NCBI GenBank assembly: GCA_038503075.1
Contig: JBCAML010000014.1
Coordinates: forward strand, 930,001-994,000
Source of the DNA: Gyromitra esculenta
Taxonomy: Eukaryota; Ascomycota; Pezizomycetes; Pezizales; Discinaceae
DNA: 64,000 nucleotides
Reading direction: 5' to 3'
Position numbers and translations under genes: made by a program. Numbering within the stretch: the stretch's first letter is position 1; every line of letters starts with the position of its first letter. Under the pieces are notes generated by a model. It was not told where the DNA came from. It searched no databases and was given only the letters and a program-made list of their open reading frames with translations. This document shows, one piece after another, positions 33,811 through 45,157 of this stretch.

Positions 33811-36132
33811 TTACTGATTCGGGTCGCTCCATTTCATAACCGCCAACGCCGTCGTATAAGTCATCACAGCAAATCCAAACAAGATCAACCCGATGTCGGC
33901 CACTTTCATAAACGTACTCGTGTCATATGCGCGGCGATGCAACAGTGGTGGATAAATGAACACCAATGGGATACACGCAAAGGATCCAATCAGAGCCACA
34001 AACTTATCCAGGTCGTCCGCTCCGCCCCACGAGATGAGCGCTGTAACAAAGACTGTGATGAAGCGGAATGCGTTCTTTTGCCATTTAACAGACGGGTTGT
34101 TTTTGCCACTTCGAGGGAAGAGCCCGGTTTCCATGATACGGATGGCTGGGAAAAGCTGGAGGGGAGTGGATAACAGGATGGCAAGAGAGTAGAGGAATTG
34201 TACACTAGAGAATCAAATATGTCAGTGAACTTATGTTTGTTGAAATACCTCGAAATCGATTGAAGAGGGAATACGAACCCGTTGACGAGCTTATCATCCT
34301 GCGGCAAGTTTGAAATAATAACCGTCTTGGTGTGGCTACCATATGCAGCATAGCTGAACGCTCCCATACTCAGGAAAATAACTGTAATAAGCACCATCAC
34401 ACCCCCGAGCACTCTCGGGAACTTCTCTGGCCTCTTCATTGTCTCTTGAATAGGAATAATAAGTCCAATCCCCTCAAATGTGAAGATGGCCGTCCCAATG
34501 AACAAGGTCCAGTCGTTCGGGTTGAAAGCAACAATATCGCTCACGCCCTCAGTTGCGAGCGTGAAAAAGTCGTAGTAGTAGAGATAAACCAAACCCAACA
34601 TGATGAAGAAATCAGCGACGAGTGCTGTAAACCCAAGCTTAGCCATATCTCGAATCATTGACATGGGCAAGAAGACGACAAGTTGAAGCAGAATGAGATA
34701 TTTTATGTCGACGTGGTTCTCGCCTTTGGTGACAGCGAGGATGAAAGCTTGGAGATTTTCCGAAGTAAAGACGATGTAGGCCGCCGCGAAACCGATTTGG
34801 GAGATGATGATGGATGACAGAATGGTGAGACGCATCTTGGGACCGTATAGTATGCCACCGATATCTAGTCAAATAATCAGTCAGGTCCTAAGCAGAGGGT
34901 AACAGCACGAGACGAACCTCCAAAACTTCCAGCAACCTTTAAACGGGTCCTAACAAGCAACACGAAGCAGTAATAGGACAGTAATGCAACTAATAATAGA
35001 ATGATATTACAAAACACCATCCCTCCATTAGAATAGCTAGAAATTGAGTTAGTTAATGATAGCCTTAGACTTTCGTTCTACATGGAATCAAGACCTACGC
35101 TTTCGGCAAAAACAGTACACCAGTCCCGACGAAACTCTTCAGAAGCAAAAGAGCAGCTTTTCCAGATCCCGCCGTCCCCTGGTGAGAAATGCTCTTCCTC
35201 CTCGCCGTCCTTGGCCTTCCCCCCAGCAACGCGCTCCCTTCACCGGCGCCGCCATCTCCCCCTTCCTCGATCAAATGTGCTTCATCACTCGACCACCCCG
35301 AACCTTCATCGTCTTCTTCTAAATCTTCACCAGCAAAATGTCCGTGCAGCGTTAAGAACTCAATGAAGTTCCTCGTCAAGAACGGCCGCCTTTGGGGTGC
35401 CATGTGCCCAGGAGCTGGACTAGCGCCTTCTACGCGACGGATGAAATTTCTCCGAAACCCACCAATTTGCTTGATACTGCTAATATCCAAAGTGTCGTCG
35501 TCTGGCTCTGGACGAGGAACATGGAATGAACGCGAGCGACTCCGCCTACCTCCGTGGTTTTCGATGCTCTCTACATACCGATAAATTGGGCGTGTTACGT
35601 CACCACCTTGTAATTGTAGTGACGAGAACTCCGTATCTAGTCCCCCACCTCCCAGTTGGGCTGACGAGAAATTCGAAAGAATATCGTCGGTGACTAAATG
35701 CCTTCTCACCACCTCGGGATCTTCTATAGGCTGTCGGGAGTCGAAAGAGCCGTACAAGCTCTGCGCGCGTGAGGGGCTCTGCGACGGGTCTGGGATATTG
35801 ATGCCGTAATTTGTGGAAGGTGGCGTTCCGTACCGAGTAGGTGTGTTTATACGCGGAGGAGTTCCAAATCGCGTAGGGGAGCTACTACCACCAAAGTTGT
35901 AGTGAGATAACGGATTCTGAGCTAAGGGAGCTGGAGAAGCTGGTCGAGCCCCGGCTACGGAGGCTGGGAAACCATGGCCAGGTACTGGGGATCCAAGGCG
36001 AACGGTGGCCTGGATTCGTGGTGTAGTCGGTCGAGGACCCGGGGAGGAAGAACGGAAGGGGGACGAAGGGCGGGGACTAGCAGGCCGTCGTTGAGATGCC
36101 GAGCTAGACTCGGCGGCGGGATTGTTCGACAT
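33811..36132 (-). CDS. Vacuolar amino-acid transporter, Avt3/Avt4-type (AAAP family)
   Basis: Exons (complement) 35099-36132, 34918-35036, 34249-34864 and 33811-34204 give 720 residues. The first 300 residues form a Ser/Pro/Arg-rich cytosolic extension, followed by an acidic patch. The transporter domain begins GTAGSGKAALLLLKSFVGTGVLFLPKAYSNGG, the diagnostic first span of the AAAP/Avt family. It continues with about ten further hydrophobic spans, including QIGFAAAYIVF, FTFEGIGLIIPIQETMKRPEKFP and YAAYGSHTKTVI. Avt3/4 proteins export neutral amino acids from the vacuole in symport with protons. Long cytosolic N-tails are normal in fungal members. The substrate cannot be told from sequence. 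Confidence 0.9.
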
Positions 36133-38785
36133 CGACAGCGGTGATTACTGTGATCAACGACAGCCGGGATATGATGAGGACGGTTGAAACTATGAAGGAG
36201 GATAGGAGATTCGCTTTCAGCCTTAGCCAGATTCAGGCGAGAGGATCTACTTTGGAAGTCTATCGAACCCAAGTATGCTATGCAAGAGGGAAAAGAGAAA
36301 ATGGAGGAGCAGCTGGAGGAGGAAGAGGAGTTGGAGGAGCAGGAAGAAAAAGAGGAGGCTGATCTGGTCTGGTGGTCATAAGGTCCTGCAGTATCAAGTG
36401 TACCCAGCTACCCGCATTGCCAAGACCCGGGATTAGCCAGGGGTTCAGGTCAATTCCCCCGGGTCACGAAAACTTGTGCTGATATCGGATGAGAAAAAAC
36501 TTCCCTGTGAAACCCTGCGGAATATAAGACAGCGGAGCTCACCTACCAAAGGGCCAGGAAGGGAAAAAACCTCACTGGCCTTCCCCGCATCTTCCTCATA
36601 GACAGTCCACGTTTGCGACCAGTTCGCAACCGGTTCACAAGCCTCTAGCTAGCTTTTTTCGCTTGCTTGGGGCAGGCATGAAGAACCTGAAGATGCAAGT
36701 GCGAGTTGGCCAATCAATCCACCAATGTGCTGGTTCAGGCGAATCAAAAATCGCTACCAGCAAAAGCTGTGTTCAGGTTCTCCATGCCTGCTCGAGCAGA
36801 GTACTCTATTAGCGAACTCAATTACAACTTTAAATTCTCTGTGGGTTCGATTCTCAACCAACTCACAGAATGGGATCGCAATCGACCTGCCCAACAAACG
36901 GACAGAAATATGCATGCATAAAAGCGAACACGAGAATGAGGGCCATGGGGGTCTGCATCGGCCCGTCAAACGCGCTTCCTCGTCCTCTTCCGAGGTCTTA
37001 TAGCCCCGGACCCCGTTAAACCCTTCGATGATCGGGACCGGCACGAATAGGAAGAGCCCTGGGATCCCCGGTTGTAGCCGTGATCTTGCCAGTCTCACTG
37101 ACTTCCAGGGGGCATGAGTGACGGTGCATGCGGAGTGTCTGGGGGCGGCACATGCAGGTCCAAGAACAGTTGAGTTTTTCTCTTGCTGCAGCCCTAGCCC
37201 CCGATGCTGGAGCCCAACAGGGTTCACACACTCATGGACTGTCACTCGCTCCCAACAATGCGCATATCTGTGCATACAAGCAAGCTTTCCCACTCCCCCG
37301 CAGTTGCCAGGGCATCATTGGGTGGTTGCAGGTCAGATCCTATTACTTGTTCTGGTGTTTTATTTGATTACTGTCGGGCTGCACCAGCACGCGCCCGAGC
37401 CAGCCCCTTGCTACCTTCATTGACGAGAGGTGGCCGAAATACAAAGGTTCCGTCTCAAGCTACAACAGCCTCGCTGCGCATGGCCGAGGCCAACAACACT
37501 GCTTCCGGCACCTGTTCACCACACATATGAGCTCAACGATCGTTCTATCGAATCTTCTGCCCCACAAGAATCCTAATTAAGGGTATTTTCCTTTCTGCTC
37601 TTTAGGTCTGTGAGGGCCAAGAGTTGGTGGAATGGTCCTCAGAACCAGTCACGAGATCGTCTTTCCCAGAATTCTCACGGTCAAAGCTGGTTGCTTTCAC
37701 CAACTCAAGCTTCGCATGTCAACGGTCCGATATCCTCGCCGTGACGATGGAACCGACCACTACAACCGACCATACCCTTCTGGAGCACATTCCTAAACAT
37801 GAAGTTCTGCATTCGAAGATTTATGCTATGGAGGCCCCCTGCACTAAGTTCAGGAGTCATTCGCTCGAACAGCTGGACGGCGATACAGAGCGTCGATTGT
37901 TGTGCAGATACAATCTCCTCCCATTACTACGCTCGGAAGCCTTGTCTGGACCGGGCCAGCGGGAACAGAAAATTTGGAGCGTTTTACCAAACCGACTTTG
38001 ACGCGTTTCTAGCATTGCAGAAAGGTTCGCTCCATACTTATACGTTCTAAAAATTTACTGAGGGAAACATCCACTCTTTTGGGCTTGAGATAGGATTAGC
38101 AATATACCCTATCCAGTCTCAGAAGCATCGCTATTATATCAATACGAAGCTCGGGTTTACCCTTGCGGCCTTCTTGGAGAGTCTGGCTTCACATAATATT
38201 GTGACTAAACCACTACCTAGCTCTGTGGTATCTCCTAAACCCCTCGTAAAAATGTAGAAGATGTCAGCAGGCTTTAGTATGTCGGTCGCGACTCGCTTAA
38301 TTTTACTTATGACGTTAAAGAGTAGGTATAGTAATCTACTGCACTATTCAGGTAAATTCGACCCGCTGCAAGGGGAGAAACATGCATCGGCAAGTGCTGG
38401 AACAGCTGGAGCCATGAAAATTCAAGACACTGCGATAGGAAAGGCATATATTTGTACCAATCCAGCTATGTTTTTCATTTTTCCGTGATGGCTGATACGC
38501 ATTCATGCACGATTACCCCTGCTGCAGCGGGTCGAATTTACCTAGATAGCAGGTACATCTCTTGTCTTGAACTCTATGGTTGCCTTGGGGACTGCTATAT
38601 TCATACAGTTCTTTTCAGTATAGGTAGTGGGTATTCTACCACCATTTAACTCTACAAGTCGCTCCAACAACCTCAAGCTCTCCCTCATCACTTTCACCAT
38701 CACAGTAGGCTGCGGATTTGATTTCATAAGTCAACTAACTAAATAATACATGTATGTTTCTTGCTATAAATAAGGTACATCTAAC
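36133..38785. other. 2.65-kb gene-poor stretch at the edge of the accessory region
   Basis: The left end is the transporter promoter, with a GGAGGA-rich purine run near 36300-36360. The rest has many overlapping ORFs under 180 codons on both strands, none with a recognisable motif and several starting at non-ATG codons. A near-copy of the bipartite word (minus strand, CGAGTGAC then ATGAG) lies at 37231-37248, and TACATGTA at 38747. Base composition is more GC-rich from 36.6 to 37.5 kb than in the neighbouring gaps. This may be decayed transposon or gene sequence; I cannot assign it. Confidence 0.45.
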
Positions 38786-39493
38786 TCAAACCTTGGTCTT
38801 CTTCTTTAGATGGCTACGGGAAGGCTTACTATGGCACTTCGAGCCCGCGCAAGTCCTCTTACTATTCCCCCATCTTTCCCACCAAAATCCTTCTTCTGCA
38901 TCGGCAACCCCTTTCTGTAGTTCCCTGGCGCTATGCTTCTCGGCCCAGCAATACTGAGCCCATTTATCCTCTAGGCCAGGTGACTGCATATAGCCCTCGT
39001 CATAATCTGAATACCTCGCAATCTCCTTTCCACAGCACGACCATTCCTTTTTGTCTTCTTCGTATCCCTTAACCCACTCAAAATCTCCAAAATGTCTGAC
39101 TACACAATCTTAGTTGTCCATAGCTAGGATATAGGTTTGACGGCAGTAGACGCAGTGGTGGGGATCTTTCGACAGAGAGCCGAACTTCTCAGCCTCCTCG
39201 TGCATTTCTTCGTCTGATTCCTCGTCGGATGCATCTTTTGCGAGCAGCGTTTTAATAAGGATTGTTTTTGGAAGAGTGTCCAAATGCTCGAAAAGCAACT
39301 CTGCCGTTGGGAATTGAACCTTGAGAGATGGGAGCTTTGGGAGGGGTGTCTGGTCTGTGAGAGAGAGTTGGGGCGTGAGTTTGGCTATACCGGATTTTTC
39401 TTCTGCGTAGGCGTAGGAGAGTTTTTCGGAGATCGAGATTAAAGGATAAGAAACTTCGGGAGAGGAGAAGAGGATATCGATTACGTTCGACAT
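38786..39493 (-). pseudogene. CHORD-like Cys/His-rich protein, family copy 1, interrupted by an in-frame stop
   Basis: One reading frame runs from ATG 39493 to TGA 38786 (236 codons with stop), broken only by TAA at 39112-39110. Before the stop: M-S-N-V-I-D-I-L-F-S-S-P, then HCVYCRQTY. After it, in the same frame: D-C-V-V-R-H-F-G-D-F-E-W, KKEWSCCGKEIARYSDYDEG, YCWAEKHSARELQKG and CAGSKC. The protein aligns without gaps around the stop with the intact copy at 44522-45157, where the same position holds Ser. The Cys/His spacing resembles a CHORD zinc-binding module. A truncated 127-residue product, stop readthrough or a sequencing error are all possible. The first 16 nt past the stop show no splice site that would remove it. 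Confidence 0.65.
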
Positions 39494-39639
39494 TTTTGGG
39501 GAGTTTCCGTGGGTGTGGTTGAGCTGTCTGCAACTTGGTTTCCCTCCCCGTCACGCTGTCTTGTCCAAATAAAGGGGAGGTAGGAGGCAGCCGGACAAAG
39601 TTGAAACACATTTTCACAAATTTTTGTCGCATTTGTACA

Positions 39640-39657
39640 CGAGTGATGTAGCATGAT
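39640..39657 (+). repeat. 18-bp bipartite word, copy 9
   Basis: CGAGTGATGTAGCATGAT, about 147 bp upstream of the start of the interrupted CHORD-like gene; TACATGTA follows at 39716. Confidence 0.7.
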
Positions 39658-40290
39658 AAGTTAATGTCAACTGCTATCCATCTAGTCGATTGGAGAGAGA
39701 AAATGAGCGATCAATTACATGTAGTTTAGGTACATGTGGTCACAAAAATGTATTGATGAGATTTAAATTCAAGAAAACTCCAATTAACCAAACCTTCGAT
39801 AATACATCTTGTATCTGGGAATTAAGAATTGGGGAACCCAGTAGCGAGAAGAGGCAAGCCTTGCACCGGGGCGTGAACCCTTTTGTAGACTTGGAGTAAG
39901 AATTGAAGAGAAGGAAGGAGGTTGGTCTTGTTCAGCACTTAGGAACCGCTTTTGCATGTGATCAGGCTGTTTGGAACGAATAAGTAAGTTTAATCTTATC
40001 GCTAGACTGATTGAGCAAGTCGTTGGTAGTACATGTACTGTAGAGCGGTGCTATATGGATTGTGCCCAGATGCCTAGGTGGGGGTGCTAGTAACCCTTTT
40101 CGCGGAGAAACCAAATCTTCTCTGGTGCTTGCGCAAAAGCCACGATTTAACTAATAAAAATACAATTAGCTGTTATTTGGCTAATACGGAGAGCCACATA
40201 GAGTACCTGTAGTTGTTTGGGAGCGACTCTGGCTCCGTTTCGCCACGTCACGCACTGCGGGTAAAATTAGGAGTATTTTTATATCCTGTA

Positions 40291-40308
40291 CGAGTGATAT
40301 GGCATGAT
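40291..40308 (+). repeat. 18-bp bipartite word, copy 10
   Basis: CGAGTGATATGGCATGAT. It shares the GCATGAY half with copies 9 and 11. Confidence 0.7.
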
Positions 40309-41515
40309 CTTTCACGACGAGATCAATCGAAATGGCATATCGATAGATAGAGAGATATTTATGCATTCCAGCATAGCCATAAACAATATCTTAATATGTT
40401 TCAAGCCTTTCAGCGTCTTCTCTTTAAGTTTAGCTTGCGACTTTGTAGATACATGTATAAAACCGCATGCTCACCGCTCGCCACTCACTCACCGATCTTT
40501 ATGCTTCGGATCTATAGCCTAATAGTATTGGCTTTCTGGTTCTCTCATGTGCGGTGGTTCCATGCATTCCTTGTACTTTTTATACCTGCCTATTCTCCTC
40601 TCGCAGTATGACTAGTATAGCATAACATTTTGGGGCCTAGATAGGCATTTATTAGAGGAGCTATTCCATTCCTTGGGTTGAATTTTGTAAGATGCGAGCG
40701 TTAGAATGACTACCTCAGCTCAAACTTTCAATGCGGACAGCTCGAAGGGAGCGCATATGCAAGCGGTTGGGGTTGGAGGAAAGCTCGAAACATAGGAAAG
40801 CTATACCTGTAGCTATTGAGGAAGTAATGGTTATTTGAGGAGTTTTTGAAGCGTGGTTGCGATATCCCAAAGGTTACTCAGGTTATGCAGAGATCGTCAC
40901 GAGAGAGACCAAGGGGTTAAGATACCTTCACAGGATGCCACAATGGGTGTTTAACATCGCTTTAGACGAATTTTGAATGGGGGGTTGGGTTCAGGTGGTG
41001 CCAAGACTTGGCGCTGTATCCCTTTCGACACCGATCGATTGATCGTGAACTTAAGTTGACCATGTATAGTTCTCTACGGCACCCGGAGCTATTTGTTTCA
41101 TCAGAGCTGTGTCTCATCTCCTTAAACTCCAATCTAAGATCGGGCTAAATCGCGAGCTCCTTAGGATCGCAGGTCATCGCCGTTTGTATCGAAAAGTAGG
41201 ATTATTTTGCTAGTTCTGTCGCAAAAAATTTTCTTCCTCCCCTCCTTCCCCTATGAGCCATCAAGATGTGGAGTGGTAGATTACATGTAGGTGGCTCTTG
41301 ATACACGTGTATGTAGTCTGCAGTTTAGGATTTTGCGGTCTATGAACCATAAAGATTCCTGGACTAAACGGGAAACGAAGCTGGCGAACGAGCGGCGAAA
41401 TGTTTAGGATGTAATATCTCTAGTTACAAACCTGCTTACACACTATAGTTACTTTGACAGAAGTTGGTTAATCTGCTTGGTTTAGTTGTGGGTTGAAATT
41501 TCTAATACGTTTGCA

Positions 41516-41533
41516 CGAGTGACATAGCATGAC
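41516..41533 (+). repeat. 18-bp bipartite word, copy 11
   Basis: CGAGTGACATAGCATGAC, about 140 bp past the end of the truncated CHORD-like copy. Confidence 0.7.
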
Positions 41534-41672
41534 CAATGCTTATTCTCCAAGTTCAATTATCGCGCCCAACATATGTAGATAGAGGCATACAAAGAAGTCA
41601 AGTAATTGATGGATCTGCCAACTTGCAAGAAAGTGATGTGTCTATTTATATTTATGCATTATTTATTTCCTT

Positions 41673-42134
41673 CTAGAAAATGCCAACTACATGTAATTCT
41701 TCGCAGAATGTCCTAATATTATTCCCCCAATTTTTCCACAATTTACCCGGCGATGCATTCACGTCTCCTTCTTGGAATTTCTTCCCGCTGTGTATACCCT
41801 CGTAGCAATAGGGAGAGTCGAAGTCTGAAGAAGACATGACATCGCTGTATGGAGGTTCTGAATATCCACAGGTGTGTTTCCCACAACACGTCCACTCCAT
41901 CTCGCCAAAGTGCACAATCTTGCATCCTTTCCTCATCGCCGTCTTGTCGAAGACCTGGTGGCAGTATACACAATGTGCCAGATTTTTTGAAGGGCTGTAT
42001 CTTTGCGATTCGGTCTTGGTAAGCGTTTTCTTGTGTTGGACAAGCAGGGGTGCAGCGAGGATGGGGCTTGGTATCGTAATTAAATTTTCATAACGAGAAT
42101 TTTTCTCGTGGCTGTCAAGGTAGTTTTGGTACAC
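41673..42134 (-). pseudogene. CHORD-like Cys/His-rich protein, family copy 2, truncated at both ends
   Basis: The open frame (153 codons) has no ATG at its start; the first codon of the ORF is GTG preceded by ACCTAAG, which could be a 3' splice site. From E-N-L-I-T-I-P-S-P-I-L onwards it aligns without gaps with the intact copy at 44522-45157. It keeps the core: LAHCVYCHQVFDKTA, GCKIVHFGEMEWTCCGKH, YCYEGIHSGKKFQEGDV and CEEL. It then ends HVVGIF-stop, lacking the last C-x-N-K and basic tail. The N-terminal S-S-P leader of the family is missing. Either an upstream exon exists that I cannot find, or this is a fragment. All Cys/His ligands of the central module are intact. Confidence 0.55.
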
Positions 42135-44521
42135 CTTAGGTATTTATATCTATTTTCCTATAGACTTTGAGAACATGTCGGGATTCTGGTTTCTCCCCAT
42201 GCGCTTTATACATAGTAATATGGAGGAGGAAGCGAACCTTTTGCCACCAGATATCTTCATCCAGTCAACTTGGCCTAGTTCAAAGCCTATCACTAGCGAA
42301 GGGGGCCTGAAAATCTTGCAAGTGAGAGTTATACGTACATCTCGCGATACATAATGACACATCGCTTCGCAGTTTTGCTAGTTTCTGAACGGATTGATAA
42401 TAATGTGACAGAACCTGCTGGGTTCATCCTTTTAGCTTGGTAAAATCACTATTTATGGGGGCGAAATAGTTTATTGGTGTGGGTTTTGGCTGTATGTAGC
42501 GCCTAGCTAGGACAACTTGTCGGCATTTGTTTATAGTGTCTGTATTACAGAGTTGGCTATCCTCCTAGCATCTGCAACTCCAAGCTCCCTTGAGTTTCTG
42601 ATAGAAGAGATCCTGTTTTTATGTGGCTTTTGGTTTATTTTTTTCGTGAATTTTGTGATAGACCTTAATCTCATATAGTGAGAAAACGATCCCTTCCGAG
42701 GACTCTCAAGACCCATTACTAAAGCAAAAGTGACGTATCACACGTTGATATCATATTCGACCTCGAAGCCCTCGGCCAGACGCAATATCATCTGTCTTGC
42801 TATGGCCCAAGTAGCCATGGACGGTAAGCGGGATCTCTGACTTTAAACAGAGCTCCCATCCAAAAAGCTGGCTAGCTAACCACTTAAGTTGCTTCTGGGA
42901 GCTTTGTTGTCCGGAATTGAAATCATGACAGGGAGGGTTTGCAAGCTGGTCTGCGGTTGGATGGGTTCTGCTTTGTAGGTACCAGTAAATAAATATCAAT
43001 CTGCCTCCAATTACAAGATCGCGAGTTAATCATCAAATAGGAAAAGTGAATAGATTCGATTTACGTGGGCAATAAGCTTACTAGCCTCGGGCGCTATGAT
43101 GCTATCGACACGACGGTAGTGGCGTGGTATGTGCTGCTGGCAACTGCAAATTTCGGTGAATTCTCTTCTTATAAGATATGAATAGTTGAACATATGATAT
43201 GATATGTCTCGGTACCGGTAGGAAGGTTATGAGAGTATTGGATGCAGTCACTTATTACCTAGAAAATATAAGGGCGAGTTTCTGAGTACGCGATGGGCCC
43301 TGTCACTCCGCTCAGGCAGGTACTACCGTAGCAGAAATACGTGTATTTTAGGTAGGCATTGAGTGAATCAAACCACTCTAGTGATATAGGAAGTCTAGAA
43401 CGAGTAAGTTTGGGAATCATTCCAGCCCCTTGAGCGTGATGGTTACGGCGTTGATATGATAGGTGATATTGGAACCGCCCTGTCGCGATTAGCCGTTCGT
43501 TTAATTCGGTGGAAGATCTAGAACGACGAATACATGTACCTTCACACGCGATCTGGTTCGAGGGCCGCTCGAAAATGGGCTCCACGCCACGAAATCCGCC
43601 ACAGATCTGCAGAATCTTAATGGCAGGTAATACAAAGTACGATCAAAGAGATAACTAAAGTCTAAGAGCCTCTCTACAATTTGGCAACCTGGGCACAGGA
43701 TCCAATCAATGAATATCGAGAAATAGGGTCCACACAACAGGGACTTTGAACAATTATGCTAGCACTGCATGGGATATTCGTGCCACCCACCTCTTGACGC
43801 CACCTAGGGCCTGGGTCTCGAACTCTTTAGTTCTATTTGATTTGCTATTGATCTTCAGTTTTGATCCTAAATAACCATGTATCCGCCACAAAGTACATCC
43901 ACAGGCCTAATTATATTCTTTAACAAGTATCTTTGGAGTAGGTCTAGGTACTGGCATCTAAATTTGGAGATCAACCTCGACGCATTGACAATAATTTTGA
44001 GGGTGGCTGTCTTAAGGAATATATAATATATCGCATTTTGATAGGCCTAGTACCCGTTCTTGGTGAGTGTAATTCTGTTAAACTTTGCCATGTTAGACCT
44101 TGGCAGCATCGATTTGGTAGGAAGCCTTCCGGTAGCCGGAAGCGGTGCTACGAACAATCAATAGGGCTAGTCCTGATTAAGTCTCGAGTGAGACAACCTC
44201 GATATACAACCCTTCAAGGGCAACGGCTAGGAGATATAAGATCTGCTGGTTTTTGTGGATTCACGTTTACAAGGCTGATATCAGAGTTCCCGCAACCAAT
44301 ATTGGTGGCAGTTTCTCGGGGGTTTGAGCTAATTGCTTAGAAGAACACTGAACACTGGAACTTTCTCCAAGGCCTTTTAACATTTTTTTCTCGAGTTTTG
44401 AGGCTCAATTAACATCATCGATACCTAATACGAATGACCGAGACAGGGGGTTGCATGGAGTGCTACAATATGTATTGAAAAATTAATAACAACCCGCTAG
44501 GTAGAATCTATCTAAATGTAT
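42135..44521. other. 2.4-kb spacer in the CHORD-like cluster, no gene recognised
   Basis: AT-rich with scattered short ORFs of no recognised family; TACATGTA at 43531. CGAATGACC at about 44428 resembles the first half-site of the bipartite word but lacks the second. Confidence 0.5.
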
Positions 44522-45157
44522 TCATTGGCGTTTTGATCTCTTATCTAGGTGGCCACCATTCGGCTTATTCTGGCAACCCAATTCTTCGCACTTTCTTCCA
44601 TAATCCTTCCATTCCTTCCACCAAGTCCCCTCTGTATACACATCACCCTCCTTAAGTTCCTTGTCGAAGTGTTTTCCCTCCCAGCAATACTGCGATGCAA
44701 ACTCCTCAGGCGGCGGGTGACAGTCTTCATCGTAGTCTGCATAACCAGTAATAATCAATCCGCAGCAGTTCCACGTTCTTGAATCGTTGTCGTTCTCCTC
44801 CTCAAGATCTCCAAAATGTTTCACTTTGCAGCCGGAGTTTGTGGCAGTCCTATCGAAGAGTTTGTGGCAGTACACACAGTGTGCAAGATTATTCGAAGAA
44901 CCGTATGACTGGGATTCTGATGTTGGGAGTGAGCCTTTGGCTTGCTCAAGTAACATTGAGATGAGCATAGGTTTTGGCAACGTAGCCAAGTGCGCGTAGA
45001 GCGAGTCTCTGTCATGAAATTGAGCCATGAGAGAGGAGAGTGATGGGACAGTTATGTCCTGTGGCCCCTGTACCGTATCGGAGCGGGAACGTTTATTAGG
45101 AGCATGAAAATCCGGCGCGGGCGCATATGGTGAAGAGAGGAGGTCGTGTACGTTCAT
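44522..45157 (-). CDS. CHORD-like Cys/His-rich protein, family copy 3, intact
   Basis: Single exon, 211 residues. The start at MNVHDLLSSPYAP was chosen because copy 1 begins M-S-N-V-I-D-I-L-F-S-S-P; the open frame extends upstream but without family similarity. The core reads NLAHCVYCHKLFDRTA, then SGCKVKHFGDLE, TWNCCGLIITGY, YCWEGKHFDKELKEGDV, CEELGCQNK and a basic tail. The order C-x2-C, C-x3-H, W-x-C-C-G, C-x3-x-H parallels the CHORD zinc module (C..C, C..H.G, W.CC, C..G.H), so a folded zinc-binding domain is likely. I cannot name the protein. The family may be lineage-specific. A telomere-like TTAGGGTTTAGGG lies 90 bp upstream. Confidence 0.7.
   Translation of the reverse strand: MNVHDLLSSPYAPAPDFHAPNKRSRSDTVQGPQDITVPSLSSLMAQFHDRDSLYAHLATLPKPMLISMLLEQAKGSLPTSESQSYGSSNNLAHCVYCHKLFDRTATNSGCKVKHFGDLEEENDNDSRTWNCCGLIITGYADYDEDCHPPPEEFASQYCWEGKHFDKELKEGDVYTEGTWWKEWKDYGRKCEELGCQNKPNGGHLDKRSKRQ

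Larger units (their letters stand above)
39494..41672. other. 2.2-kb spacer in the CHORD-like cluster
   Basis: It contains three copies of the bipartite word (39640, 40291, 41516), which here share the longer form ACGAGTGAYRTRGCATGAY, and four TACATGTA octamers (39716, 40030, 40450, 41282). I find no supported gene. Confidence 0.6.

Noticed and set aside
36840..36853. GGTTCGATTCTC resembling a tRNA B box
   Set aside because: No matching A box or acceptor stem at the right distance upstream, so no tRNA cloverleaf can be drawn.
37231..37248. Sixteenth copy of the bipartite word on the minus strand
   Set aside because: It reads CGAGTGAC then ATGAG, so the second half-site fails at its last base; counted only as a near match.
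36754..37293. 179-codon minus-strand ORF
   Set aside because: It starts at a non-ATG position in the middle of a GC-rich stretch, has no domain, and similar-length ORFs cover the opposite strand.
38786..38989. Separate small gene starting with a Met before the S-P-G-L-E-D segment
   Set aside because: It is in frame with, and homologous to, the downstream half of the CHORD-like paralogs, so it belongs to the interrupted copy.
44038..44340. 100-codon ORF in the second CHORD-like spacer
   Set aside because: No motif and no sign of splicing or family resemblance; length is within chance for this composition.
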